Translations under genes and position numbers: made by a program | In this document: positions 26,566 through 36,324 of the stretch, in pieces | Position numbering within the stretch: the stretch's first letter is position 1 | How the letters are laid out: the number at the start of each line of letters is the position of its first letter | Notes under the pieces: generated by a model | What the model was told of the DNA's origin: nothing | The model's database searches: none | Seen by the model: the letters and a program-made list of their open reading frames with translations, nothing else | Assembly (NCBI RefSeq): GCF_004101785.1 | Contig: NZ_CP035130.1 | Coordinates: 1,922,001-1,986,000 of the forward strand | Source: Gudongella oleilytica | Lineage (GTDB): Bacteria; Bacillota; Clostridia; Tissierellales; Tissierellaceae | Length of the DNA stretch: 64,000 bases | Direction: 5' to 3'

Positions 26566-27801
26566 TTATACCTCCCCTAATTTTAGTATTGTATCATATA
26601 TCAATTCGATTCCCTTTTGCAGCTTGTCAAAATCTGTCCATTCTTCCTTGCAATGGCTTCTGCCATCCTTACTGGGTACGAATATCAATCCAACTTCACT
26701 GACGGCAGCCATGATCATAGCATCGTGGCCTGCCCCGCTTGACATCTTCTGAGAGGATAAGCCAAGCTTACCCGCAGATTCCTCAAACATTCCTATGACC
26801 TCTTCGCTCATCCTCACGGGCTTCACATTGAGCATGTCGAAAACCTGATAAGAAACCTCCGAGCCACTGGTCAACTGATCAAGGTCTTTTAGGATCTTAT
26901 CTTTTACTCTTATTATACTCTCCTGATCCTTGGACCTGATATCAACAGTAAACACTACCTGCGCAGGTACTATGTTCGCAGCTCCGGGTTTTACCTCAAG
27001 CACGCCTACAGTAGCTACAGTGCCGTTATTCTCTGGTGTCGGGTAGCTGTCGATCTTTGAAATCACCTTAGCTGCTACGCCAAGAGCGTCCGCCCTCATG
27101 TCCATTGGTGTTGTCCCTGCATGATCCGGCCTTCCTGAGAGTATTACCTTGAACTCATTTATACCTACTATAAACTCTACTATGCCAACATCCTTGTCGT
27201 TCTTTTCGAGGATAGGTCCCTGCTCGATATGAAGCTCTATAAAGGCCTTTACTTTTGAGGGGTCTCTTTTCGCCTCGTTTATCCTGCGGGGGTCAAAACC
27301 GAATTTTTCCAACGCTTCAGCCATAGATACTCCCTCGCTGTCCTTGTTAGCCTGGAGCTGTTCATAGGTAACAAGTCCAGCCATTGCTCTGCTGCCGAAA
27401 ACTCCTGACCCAAATCGGCCGCCTTCTTCCTCGATCATCGCGACGAATTCGATCGGGTACTTGGTTCTGACTTTGTTTTCATCCAGAGTTCTCATAATTT
27501 CTAAAGCCATGACTACACCCGCAGGACCGTCAAAGTTTCCCCCGTTTCTTACAGAATCGAAGTGTGAGCCTATCATTATTGCCGGAGCAGCCGGATCGGT
27601 ACCTTCTCTTCTTGCAAAAAGTGTAGCTGCCTGATCTTCGTATATCTTAACATCGAGTTTTTCCAGCTCTCTTTTCAGGTAGTTTCTTGCTGCCCTGTCT
27701 TCCTCAGTCAGTGAGAATCTTGTCAATCCTCCATCCTTGCTGCTGTTGAACTTTGAGAGCTCAACTATGTCTCTTTCTATTCTTTCAAGCTTTGTTCTCA
27801 T
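26566..27801 (-). CDS. M20 Zn-dependent N-carbamoyl-amino-acid hydrolase / allantoate amidohydrolase family
   Basis: Member of the AllC/HyuC/UAPB group, which removes carbamoyl groups from N-carbamoyl amino acids, ureidopropionate or allantoate. 411 residues with IGSHFDSVRNGGNFDGP (metal and substrate), EEEGGRFGSGVFGSRA, FIELHIEQGPILE, GRPDHAGTTPM and SGAGHDAMIM. It pairs with the second M20 gene; together they could release amino acids from a ureide or hydantoin source. No hydantoinase or allantoinase is in the window. The PucR-type regulator nearby, a family linked to purine catabolism, is broken. Confidence 0.88.
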   Translation of the reverse strand: MRTKLERIERDIVELSKFNSSKDGGLTRFSLTEEDRAARNYLKRELEKLDVKIYEDQAATLFARREGTDPAAPAIMIGSHFDSVRNGGNFDGPAGVVMALEIMRTLDENKVRTKYPIEFVAMIEEEGGRFGSGVFGSRAMAGLVTYEQLQANKDSEGVSMAEALEKFGFDPRRINEAKRDPSKVKAFIELHIEQGPILEKNDKDVGIVEFIVGINEFKVILSGRPDHAGTTPMDMRADALGVAAKVISKIDSYPTPENNGTVATVGVLEVKPGAANIVPAQVVFTVDIRSKDQESIIRVKDKILKDLDQLTSGSEVSYQVFDMLNVKPVRMSEEVIGMFEESAGKLGLSSQKMSSGAGHDAMIMAAVSEVGLIFVPSKDGRSHCKEEWTDFDKLQKGIELIYDTILKLGEV

Positions 27802-27955
27802 AGCACCCCTCCCCTTTATTGTATTTCACTAAAGTATAGCAATAAATCGAATTATTTTCTATGGTGTACAGAACAAATATTGGATAAATATTTTGAAATT
27901 TAGCTTAATAATCGAGCATAGTTTGATTATTTTTTATCAAATATTCTCAAACTCC

Positions 27956-27983
27956 TTGATTTATGTTTCAAATGTTTTATAAT
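27956..27983 (+). promoter_or_regulatory. promoter of bcd-etfBA
   Basis: TTGATT (27956-27961), 16 bases, TATAAT (27978-27983) in the AT-rich gap; start site expected near 27990. A Rex-like half-site follows immediately (27994-28007). Confidence 0.6.
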
Positions 27984-27993
27984 AGTAAATAGT

Positions 27994-28007
27994 GATTAAT
28001 TTAACAA
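27994..28007 (-). promoter_or_regulatory. possible Rex (NADH sensor) operator half-site
   Basis: Reverse strand TTGTTAAATTAATC. The first seven bases match half of the Rex consensus TTGTTAAnnnnTTAACAA; the second half is degenerate. Position at the start site would suit repression. Weak evidence. Confidence 0.3.
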
Positions 28008-28066
28008 TTTCAATATTTTTTTGACTTACTTTGTTACTATTTTATCAATAATAAGGGGTGAAGTTC

Positions 28067-29218
28067 TTGAGTAAGGCAATGCATTTTGATTTAAGCGAAA
28101 AGCAGGCGTTAATGAGGAAGCTTTTCCGGGAATTTTCGGAGAAGGAAGTTAAGCCGATAGCAGCAGATATCGACGAGGAGGAAAGATTTCCCGTAGAAAC
28201 AGTAGAAAAAATGAAGGCAATAGGTATGATGGGAATACCCTTTGAAAGCAGGTATGGTGGTTCTGACGGAGATAACCTTTCATACATATTGGCGGTGGAG
28301 GAGCTTTCCAAGGTATGCGGCACAACTGGAGTAATTCTTTCTGCCCATACCTCTCTGGGATGCAACCCTATCTATACCTACGGAAACGAAGAGCAAAAGG
28401 AGAAATATCTGGTGCCGCTGGCCAGAGGTGAGAAGCTTGGGGCATTTGGCCTTACTGAGCCGAATGCGGGTACCGATGCGGCGATGCAGCAAACGGTTGC
28501 GATCAGGGAAGGCGACTATTACAGGATCAACGGATCGAAGATATTCATTACTAACGGAGGCTATGCAGATACTTATATAGTGTTTGCAATGACCGATAAA
28601 TCAAAGGGTAATCGAGGCATTTCAGCCTTTATCCTTGAGAAAGGCATGGATGGTTTTTCTATCGGCAAAACTGAACACAAGCTTGGCATAAAGGGAAGTT
28701 CAACCACTGAGCTTATTTTCAAGGATGTCATGGTTCCAAAGGAAAATCTGCTTGGAGCAGAGGGCAAGGGCTTCATGATAGCCATGTCTACTCTTGATGG
28801 AGGCAGGATCGGTATAGCTGCTCAAGCTCTTGGGATTGCACAGGGTTCTCTTGATGAGACGATTAAGTATGTGAAGGAGAGGAAGCAATTCGGCAAGCCA
28901 ATTGCAGCCTTCCAGAACACACAGTTTACCATTGCCGATCTACAGACCAAAATAGATGCGGCAAGGCTTTTGGTTTACAGAGCAGCTTACCTGAAGGATA
29001 CGAATCAAAGCTACAGCACTGAGGCAGCAATGGCCAAGCTATTCGCTTCAGAGGTTGCTATGGAGACTACGACTAAGGCGATCCAGCTGCATGGAGGATA
29101 TGGCTATACCAGAGACTATCCGGTGGAAAGAATGTTCAGAGACGCTAAGATAACCGAGATATATGAGGGTACCTCAGAGGTGCAGAAGATGGTTATCGCA
29201 AGTAAAATACTAAGATAA
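28067..29218 (+). CDS. bcd: butyryl-CoA-type acyl-CoA dehydrogenase
   Basis: FAD enzyme reducing crotonyl-CoA to butyryl-CoA, in clostridia together with EtfAB. Full-length ACAD: N-terminal helical domain (DLSEKQALMRKLFREF), TEPNAGTDAAMQQT, ITNGGYADTYIVFA, and the C-terminal stretch QLHGGYGYTRDYPVERM followed by catalytic Glu in EIYEGTSEVQ. Start is uncertain among GTG 28058, TTG 28067 (best spacing to AGGGGTG) and ATG 28079 (family-like MHFDLSEKQ). First gene of a bcd-etfB-etfA operon. Confidence 0.93.
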   Translation: MSKAMHFDLSEKQALMRKLFREFSEKEVKPIAADIDEEERFPVETVEKMKAIGMMGIPFESRYGGSDGDNLSYILAVEELSKVCGTTGVILSAHTSLGCNPIYTYGNEEQKEKYLVPLARGEKLGAFGLTEPNAGTDAAMQQTVAIREGDYYRINGSKIFITNGGYADTYIVFAMTDKSKGNRGISAFILEKGMDGFSIGKTEHKLGIKGSSTTELIFKDVMVPKENLLGAEGKGFMIAMSTLDGGRIGIAAQALGIAQGSLDETIKYVKERKQFGKPIAAFQNTQFTIADLQTKIDAARLLVYRAAYLKDTNQSYSTEAAMAKLFASEVAMETTTKAIQLHGGYGYTRDYPVERMFRDAKITEIYEGTSEVQKMVIASKILR

Positions 29219-29230
29219 TAGGAGATTGCT

Positions 29231-30019
29231 ATGAATATACTGGTCTTACTAAAGCAAGTACCCGATACAACTGAAATGAAGATCGATAAGGAAACCGGGA
29301 CTCTTATTAGAGCAGGAGTTCCTACTATAACCAATCCGGACGATCTTGCTGGTCTTGAAGCCGCTCTAAGACTTAAGGATTCAATGGGAGCAAAGGTAAC
29401 ATGCATCACCATGGGGCCGCCACAAGCCAAGAATATGATGAGAGAGCTTTATGCAATGGGGGCTGATGAAGCCATAGTGCTAAGTGACATGAAGTTCAGC
29501 GGAGCTGACACATGGGCTACATCCAATACACTGGCAGCTCTTATCAGAAATCTGGAATTTGATCTTATCATTGCAGGACGTCAGGCTATAGACGGCGATA
29601 CAGCTCAGGTCGGTCCGCAGACAGCTGAGAAGCTGGGACTACCGCAAATAACATATGTTGACGATATTATCGCTGTGAAGGAAGGTAAAATAATTGTCAA
29701 AAAAGCATTGGAGAGCACCTATGAGATCGTTGAAGCTCCACTTCCCTGTGTGATCACCACACTAAGCACCCTCGCCACCCCAAGGTATATGCATGTAAGA
29801 GGAATAAGCCATGCATTCGAGAGAGATATAAAGATCATGACCTTTGATGATATCCAGATAGACCAATCGATCATAGGGCTGAAGGGCTCGCCAACAAAGG
29901 TTAAAAAGACCTTTACCAAGGAAGTCCACAAGAATTCTGATATTCTTCACCTTGACGGCAAGGCGGCAGCAAGAAAAGTCTTCGATATTATGGTCGATTT
30001 CAAGTTTATAGGAAAGTAG
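29231..30019 (+). CDS. etfB: electron transfer flavoprotein beta subunit
   Basis: Binds AMP or, in bifurcating ETFs, the FAD that splits electrons from NADH. 262 residues with MNILVLLKQVPDTTEMKID, the IIAGRQAIDGDTAQVGPQ signature of EtfB, and ATPRYMHVRGI. Spaced 12 bases after bcd and two bases before the etfA frame. Clostridial-type length, consistent with a bifurcating Bcd-Etf complex, which couples crotonyl-CoA reduction to ferredoxin reduction; this coupling is inferred from family context. Confidence 0.95.
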   Translation: MNILVLLKQVPDTTEMKIDKETGTLIRAGVPTITNPDDLAGLEAALRLKDSMGAKVTCITMGPPQAKNMMRELYAMGADEAIVLSDMKFSGADTWATSNTLAALIRNLEFDLIIAGRQAIDGDTAQVGPQTAEKLGLPQITYVDDIIAVKEGKIIVKKALESTYEIVEAPLPCVITTLSTLATPRYMHVRGISHAFERDIKIMTFDDIQIDQSIIGLKGSPTKVKKTFTKEVHKNSDILHLDGKAAARKVFDIMVDFKFIGK

Positions 30020-30029
30020 GGTGAATAAT

Positions 30030-31055
30030 ATGAATCTAAATGAATACAAGGATATCTATGTTTTCTGTGAGGTCAAGGACGGAAAGGTCCACGATGCATC
30101 ACTGGAGCTTTTAGGCGAGGCTTCAAGACTTGTTAAAGGAAGGCCACAGCTTGAGTATAAGGTAGTGGGAGTTTTGATAGGGAATCATTCCGATGATGTT
30201 GCTGCCCATGTAGGCTGGTATGGTGCAGATAAGGTGGTTTTCCTCAAGAATGATGATATTAAACACTACAGCACAGAAATTTTCACTTCCCTTTTCACAG
30301 AAATGATAGAGACAGATAAGCCGGATATTGTGCTAATACCTGCCACAGTTATGGGAAGAGACCTGGCTCCAAGGATAGCAGCCAGGTGTGACACTGGGCT
30401 TACTGCTGATGCTACCAAGCTTGAGCTTAATCCTGAGGATGCTGACTCAAGCCTGTTGTATGTTACGAGACCAGCATTCGGGGGTAATCTTTTCGGAACG
30501 ATAATAAACGAAACGAAGAGACCTCAGATGACAACTATAAGACCTGGAGTTATGGAGATGCTCCATAAGGATGAGCATAGATGCTTCGAGATCGATAAAA
30601 GGGAGGTTTCCATAGACCATATAAACGACCCTGTCAAAATCCTCGAGGTAATGCACAAGGACCACATGGCTGTTGATATTACCAAGGCCGACATAATAGT
30701 ATCAGGCGGAAGAGGTATAGGAGATAATTTCCACGTGCTTCAGGAATGTGCAGATATCATGGGCGCTGTAGTAGGTGCCTCCAGAGGCGCTGTCGACAAG
30801 GGCTACATTGCGAAGGACCACCAGGTGGGACAGACAGGCAAGACCGTCAAGCCCAAGGTATACATAGCATGCGGTATATCAGGTGCCGTACAGCACCTTG
30901 CCGGGATGGAGAAGTCAGACTATATTATAGCAATAAACAAGGATCCTGAGGCAGCTATATTTGGTGTGGCAAATATCGGTATTGTGGGCGATGCGCTGGA
31001 AATACTTCCTCTTCTTACCCAGGAGATAAAGCGCTACAGAGAAAGACCCTATTAA
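30030..31055 (+). CDS. etfA: electron transfer flavoprotein alpha subunit
   Basis: Carries the FAD-binding domain of the ETF. C-terminal signature is clear: [59 protein letters not shown] and [11 protein letters not shown]-terminal domain (about 1-200) with [20 protein letters not shown]. The start ATG 30030 has AGGGTGA at good distance; a GTG at 30021 is less likely. Ends the operon; a strong terminator follows. Confidence 0.95.
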   Translation: MNLNEYKDIYVFCEVKDGKVHDASLELLGEASRLVKGRPQLEYKVVGVLIGNHSDDVAAHVGWYGADKVVFLKNDDIKHYSTEIFTSLFTEMIETDKPDIVLIPATVMGRDLAPRIAARCDTGLTADATKLELNPEDADSSLLYVTRPAFGGNLFGTIINETKRPQMTTIRPGVMEMLHKDEHRCFEIDKREVSIDHINDPVKILEVMHKDHMAVDITKADIIVSGGRGIGDNFHVLQECADIMGAVVGASRGAVDKGYIAKDHQVGQTGKTVKPKVYIACGISGAVQHLAGMEKSDYIIAINKDPEAAIFGVANIGIVGDALEILPLLTQEIKRYRERPY

Positions 31056-31074
31056 AAATATCCAATAATATCTT

Positions 31075-31107
31075 GAGCTCCTGATCAAAGTATCAGGAGC
31101 TCCTTCT
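31075..31107 (+). terminator. terminator after etfA
   Basis: GAGCTCCTGAT-caaagt-ATCAGGAGCTC perfect 11-bp arms followed by CTTCTTAA. T-run is interrupted but the stem is very strong; may serve both convergent transcripts. Confidence 0.75.
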
Positions 31108-31114
31108 TAAGTGG

Positions 31115-31891
31115 TTATTTTATCATAGTGATCATACCCATGAGTCCATAGGATGCCTTGTCCCTTCTGTATGAGTGGAACCTATTATCCGAGAAGGTGG
31201 AAATCGGTATGATATTTATGTTATGCTCCTTGACCCCTGCATTTAAGAGTAGCTCCCTGTTTATCAGCTGAAGATCAACAAGGAATTTCCTTTCATTTTT
31301 CTTACGCACAGCTTCAGGGATATGTCCGTGTATATCAATGAACCTGGATGCAACATCCCACTCCACCTCAAAATCATCTCTTCCAATGCATGGTCCTATA
31401 AGAGCAATTATATCCTCTCCCTTTGAATTGAAATTCCTCTTCATTGCATGGACTCCTTTTTCCCCGATCTTTAAGAGAGTACCCTTCCATCCTGAATGGA
31501 TATTTGCGTGGACTTTATTTTTTATGTCAAACAGTACGATCGGAACACAGTCAGCAAATCTTGTCAGCAGACATACTTTAGTCATATCGGTGATGAGTCC
31601 GTCTGTGGACGGTATATATCTTCCGTAGGGACTTGCCAGCCCCTGATCGAGGGAATTTATTATTTCCAAATTGTTGGTGTGCTCCTGGTACCCGTTGTAC
31701 AGGAGCCTTGGCTCGCTTCCAAGTACGTCGAATGCATACTTCAGGTTATTTCTTATGGACTCTATATCCCCATTGGTTGAGGTACCAACGTCCATATCGC
31801 CTGTTGTCATGCATATGGACAGCCCCGCCTTAATAAGCTCCGGGAATGTGAGAAACTGATGTCCGTTTTGACTTACGAAAATATGCTCCAT
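31115..31891 (-). CDS. pgeF: peptidoglycan editing factor PgeF (YfiH/YlmD, laccase-domain)
   Basis: Cytosolic purine/peptidoglycan-precursor editing enzyme of the DUF152 family; reported activities include clearance of misincorporated serine in UDP-MurNAc and adenosine metabolism. Zinc site residues: ADCVPIVLFD (Cys), NIHSGWKGTLLKIG (His) and GPCIGRDDFEV. ATG at 31891 (MEHIFVSQNG) overlaps the mocA-like stop as TAATG, implying translational coupling; the longer frame to 31924 is the ribosome-site region. About 258 residues, normal length. Confidence 0.88.
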   Translation of the reverse strand: MEHIFVSQNGHQFLTFPELIKAGLSICMTTGDMDVGTSTNGDIESIRNNLKYAFDVLGSEPRLLYNGYQEHTNNLEIINSLDQGLASPYGRYIPSTDGLITDMTKVCLLTRFADCVPIVLFDIKNKVHANIHSGWKGTLLKIGEKGVHAMKRNFNSKGEDIIALIGPCIGRDDFEVEWDVASRFIDIHGHIPEAVRKKNERKFLVDLQLINRELLLNAGVKEHNINIIPISTFSDNRFHSYRRDKASYGLMGMITMIK

Positions 31892-32475
31892 TACAATATT
31901 TCTCCTCCATTTGCCATTAGCCATCTGTAATCGTCCAGGGTGTCCACATCCGCTACCAGCCTTTCATTCTCAACCTCCACAAGCTCTATGTCCTCGGGAT
32001 TGCCTTCAATTATCTCAAAGCCTCCATGTTCTCCCTGGACCCGAAGCAAATCCTCTCTATAGCTTTCCGAAAACAGTATCGGCATTTTTATCCTGTTTCT
32101 GAGTACGGGGGCTATTATACCCTTTCCCGTCTCCATATGCTTTTCTATGAGAAGGTCGATAAATCCAGAAGTTATATATGGCTGGTCTGCAGCCAGGAAA
32201 AGATACCCGTTAGCCTCGGATGCTGCAACTCCAAGCTTTACGCTTTCAGCCTGACCCAATATGGCATTTTTGTTCATGACTGGCGTTACGCCCAGACTTT
32301 TCCCTATCTCCATCAGTCTTTCATCTCTGCATACCAGGATTATTTTGTTCAGCCTTGAGGCTCTTGCAGCGAGTATTACTTTTTCAACCACTGTATCCGA
32401 TCCCAGTGACAACAGAAGTTTGTTTTTTCCCATCCGTTTGGAAAAACCGGATGCCAGTATAATCCCGTCTATCAT
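31891..32475 (-). CDS. MocA-like nucleotidyltransferase (molybdenum cofactor cytidylyltransferase family)
   Basis: 194-residue protein of the MobA/MocA NTP transferase family. N-terminal IILASGFSKRMGKNKLLL is the nucleotide-binding motif, LFLAADQPYITSGFIDLL the metal-binding region. MocA proteins attach CMP to molybdopterin for xanthine dehydrogenase or CO dehydrogenase-type enzymes; none is in the window, while the nearby aldehyde:ferredoxin oxidoreductase uses a bis-pterin cofactor without nucleotide. So it may serve an enzyme encoded elsewhere. Directly adjacent to glpK (no gap), with GGAGGAGG inside the glpK end. Confidence 0.8.
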   Translation of the reverse strand: MIDGIILASGFSKRMGKNKLLLSLGSDTVVEKVILAARASRLNKIILVCRDERLMEIGKSLGVTPVMNKNAILGQAESVKLGVAASEANGYLFLAADQPYITSGFIDLLIEKHMETGKGIIAPVLRNRIKMPILFSESYREDLLRVQGEHGGFEIIEGNPEDIELVEVENERLVADVDTLDDYRWLMANGGEIL

Positions 32476-34089
<1,614 letters not shown>

Positions 34090-34101
34090 AAATTCATCAT
34101 A

Positions 34102-34329
34102 TCAGCCTCCTCCAACAGGAGGAAACAGGGAGATAACATCTCCCTCCTTCAGGACTGTATCAGGTTTACTCCTTGCACCGTTTATGAGCAAGATGGCAAC
34201 ATCGTCAATGGATATCCCTAAATCCCCGATAAGTTCTTCAGCTGTTTTATCCTTATTGGTACTAATTATCTCTTTTTTGACTCCATCACTGCGAAGAGTT
34301 GCAAAGTACCTGACCTCGACTTTTATCAT
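34102..34329 (-). CDS. MoaD/ThiS-family sulfur carrier protein
   Basis: 75-residue ubiquitin-fold carrier, starting MIKVEVRYFATLRSDGVKKE and ending in VISLFPPVGGG, with the diglycine tail needed for activation and thiocarboxylation. In pterin cofactor synthesis such a carrier donates sulfur to form the dithiolene. Its last codon arrangement and one-base contact with the aldehyde oxidoreductase gene (shared position 34329) indicate coupled translation, and MoaD-like genes next to aor are common in anaerobes; the carrier is therefore probably dedicated to the tungsten or molybdenum pterin of that enzyme. Confidence 0.88.
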   Translation of the reverse strand: MIKVEVRYFATLRSDGVKKEIISTNKDKTAEELIGDLGISIDDVAILLINGARSKPDTVLKEGDVISLFPPVGGG

Positions 34330-36119
34330 TACAAACCCAATTCCTCTAATTTTTCCTTTGTTGGGATACCATCAGTCCCCCAGCCTCTCTCTGAATAGTA
34401 AACCGGAAGCATTTCGGCAAGTCTGTTTACATGGCCTTTGGAAGGACCCTCGGGAATCTCATCCTCCAGCAGTCTCCTTGGAAGAGTATCGTCCGCAGGG
34501 GTTAGGCCTGCCATCATGTTGAATTGTCTTTCTATGTTGTATATCCTTTCGCCTATCTTAAGGATATCTTTACCTGTGTAATCAGTTCCACAGATGGCGT
34601 TGCACATTTCAGCATAGTCATCAGCTCCGAGAGCGAAGGATGTGAACAGGCATACTCCAAGGGAGTCTATTGCGGCAGTAAGATCCTGGAAAGTCTTGAC
34701 CCAGCCTGGCTTACCTTTGGCTTCAAATCTGTCAATCTGCTCGGGAAGACCCAAAACCTCTGGAGATATTGTATAGCCTCTCACGTGACAGCCACCTCTG
34801 TTGCTGGTTGCATAGTTCAGACCTATACCCATGATACCTCTTGGGTCATACGCAGGCATCTCAAGCTTCTTCACTGACATTGACAACTCAGGCACTCCAT
34901 AGCTTTCTGTCAGTCTGTATGAGCCCATAGCCATTTTTGCACCTAAGCCCTGTCCATAGCCCATTCTCTTCGTCCATTCAGCAATGTCAGTTATATTCCC
35001 GAACTCAAGGCTTACTCCGTCAAGATCCTCATCCTTGATGTATCCTTTTTGATGAAGCTCCATAGCGGCTGCAATGGTTGCTCCAGCGGAAATAGTGTCA
35101 AGACCCATCTCATTGCACCAATAATTTGCCTTTATTATCGATTCCATATCGCTTATACCACAGGAGGCCCCGAATGCCCATAGAGTTTCATACTCAGGAC
35201 CACCGCCCTCCCAGTCACCTACCTTAACATACCTTCCACACCCGATTGGGCACCTGTAGCATGCGGTCCTCTTGACCAGGTATTTTTCGGCCAGTGTTTC
35301 GCCGCTTATTTCCTCCGCTCCCTCAAATAATGCTTTCTGGAAGTTATTGGTGGGCAAGCTGCCAAGCTCATTCAGTATGTTCACAAGAACTGCTGTACCG
35401 TATGTAGGCAAGCCCTGTCCTGTTACTCCATTTTCCTTTATTATACCAAGTTGTTTTTTGTTGAGCTCTTTGATTTTCTCCTGATCGGGGACATCGGGCG
35501 CGCCTGAGCCCTTAACAACGACAGCCTTCAGGTTCTTAGATCCCATTACTGCTCCAACACCTGAACGTCCTGCTGCTCTGTCTTCATCGTTAATGATAGC
35601 TGCTATAAGCGACAAATTTTCCCCTGCAGGACCTATAGCAAGTACCTTTGCACCTTTTGCATGATTCTCCTCAAGCTTCTTTGTTGTGTAGGATACGGTT
35701 GTACCCCAAAGCTCATCTGCAGGAAGCAGCTCTGCCTTATCATCCTCTATGCTAAGATATACAGGATTCTCTGACTTGCCCTCAAATGCTATGACATCCC
35801 AGCCTGCGAATTTCATCTCTGCTCCCCATTTTCCTCCGGAATTCGAGGATGCTATAGTTCCTGAGAGCGGCGACTTGGTAACGACCATGTATCTTCCACC
35901 TGTGGCGACAGGATTTCCAGTCATCGGTCCCGAAACTATAAACAGCTTGTTTTCAGGGCTGAAGGGATCGACCTTTGGATCTACCTCATCCATCATAAGC
36001 TTGGTTCCAAGTCCCCTTCCTCCAAGGAACTTCCTGGCCATATCCATATCAAGATTCTCAGTTTTCAGGGTTCCTTCTGTCAGGTTTACTCTTAGTATCT
36101 TTCCATTGTAACCGTACAT
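34329..36119 (-). CDS. aor: aldehyde:ferredoxin oxidoreductase (tungsten/molybdopterin)
   Basis: Oxidises aldehydes to acids with ferredoxin as acceptor (or the reverse). About 596 residues: MYGYNGKILRVNLTEGT, GGRGLGTKLMMDEV and SGPMTGNPVATGGRYM bind pterin; the [4Fe-4S] cysteines are in TACYRCPIGCGRYV with the distal Cys in DSLGVCLFTSFALG. ATG 36119 has GGGAGG upstream. A perfect sigma-54 promoter lies 38 bases upstream and the divergent-looking neighbour (same strand, upstream) is a sigma-54 activator, so expression is probably inducible by a substrate. Followed by the MoaD-like gene. Confidence 0.94.
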   Translation of the reverse strand: MYGYNGKILRVNLTEGTLKTENLDMDMARKFLGGRGLGTKLMMDEVDPKVDPFSPENKLFIVSGPMTGNPVATGGRYMVVTKSPLSGTIASSNSGGKWGAEMKFAGWDVIAFEGKSENPVYLSIEDDKAELLPADELWGTTVSYTTKKLEENHAKGAKVLAIGPAGENLSLIAAIINDEDRAAGRSGVGAVMGSKNLKAVVVKGSGAPDVPDQEKIKELNKKQLGIIKENGVTGQGLPTYGTAVLVNILNELGSLPTNNFQKALFEGAEEISGETLAEKYLVKRTACYRCPIGCGRYVKVGDWEGGGPEYETLWAFGASCGISDMESIIKANYWCNEMGLDTISAGATIAAAMELHQKGYIKDEDLDGVSLEFGNITDIAEWTKRMGYGQGLGAKMAMGSYRLTESYGVPELSMSVKKLEMPAYDPRGIMGIGLNYATSNRGGCHVRGYTISPEVLGLPEQIDRFEAKGKPGWVKTFQDLTAAIDSLGVCLFTSFALGADDYAEMCNAICGTDYTGKDILKIGERIYNIERQFNMMAGLTPADDTLPRRLLEDEIPEGPSKGHVNRLAEMLPVYYSERGWGTDGIPTKEKLEELGL

Positions 36120-36156
36120 ATGCAGACCTCCCATTAAATATTGTACGATATACTAA

Positions 36157-36173
36157 TGCAAGAATAGTGCCAA
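36157..36173 (-). promoter_or_regulatory. sigma-54 (-24/-12) promoter of the aldehyde oxidoreductase gene
   Basis: Reverse strand TTGGCAC, five bases, TTGCA: matches the -24/-12 consensus TGGCACnnnnnTTGCW exactly, including the GG and GC pairs at proper distance. Lies 38 bases before the start codon. Confidence 0.85.
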
Positions 36174-36287
36174 CTTTCAGCAAAATATAAAATTGTCGGA
36201 TAGCTCTGTCTTGCTTGATTACAGGACAAAGATAAAGCGGGCAATGCTCCAATTATAAAATATGTACCAATTTTGAACAATATTCGC

Positions 36288-36324
36288 AATAGGACAGTGC
36301 TCAATTTTAGAGCACTGTCCTATT
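36288..36324. promoter_or_regulatory. 37-bp palindrome, probable activator-binding site (or terminator)
   Basis: Perfect 15-bp arms AATAGGACAGTGCTC and GAGCACTGTCCTATT around AATTTTA. It overlaps the stop codon of the sigma-54 activator gene and is centred about 135 bp upstream of the -24 element. No T-run follows on the reverse strand, which favours an upstream activating sequence over a terminator; both roles are possible. Confidence 0.6.
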
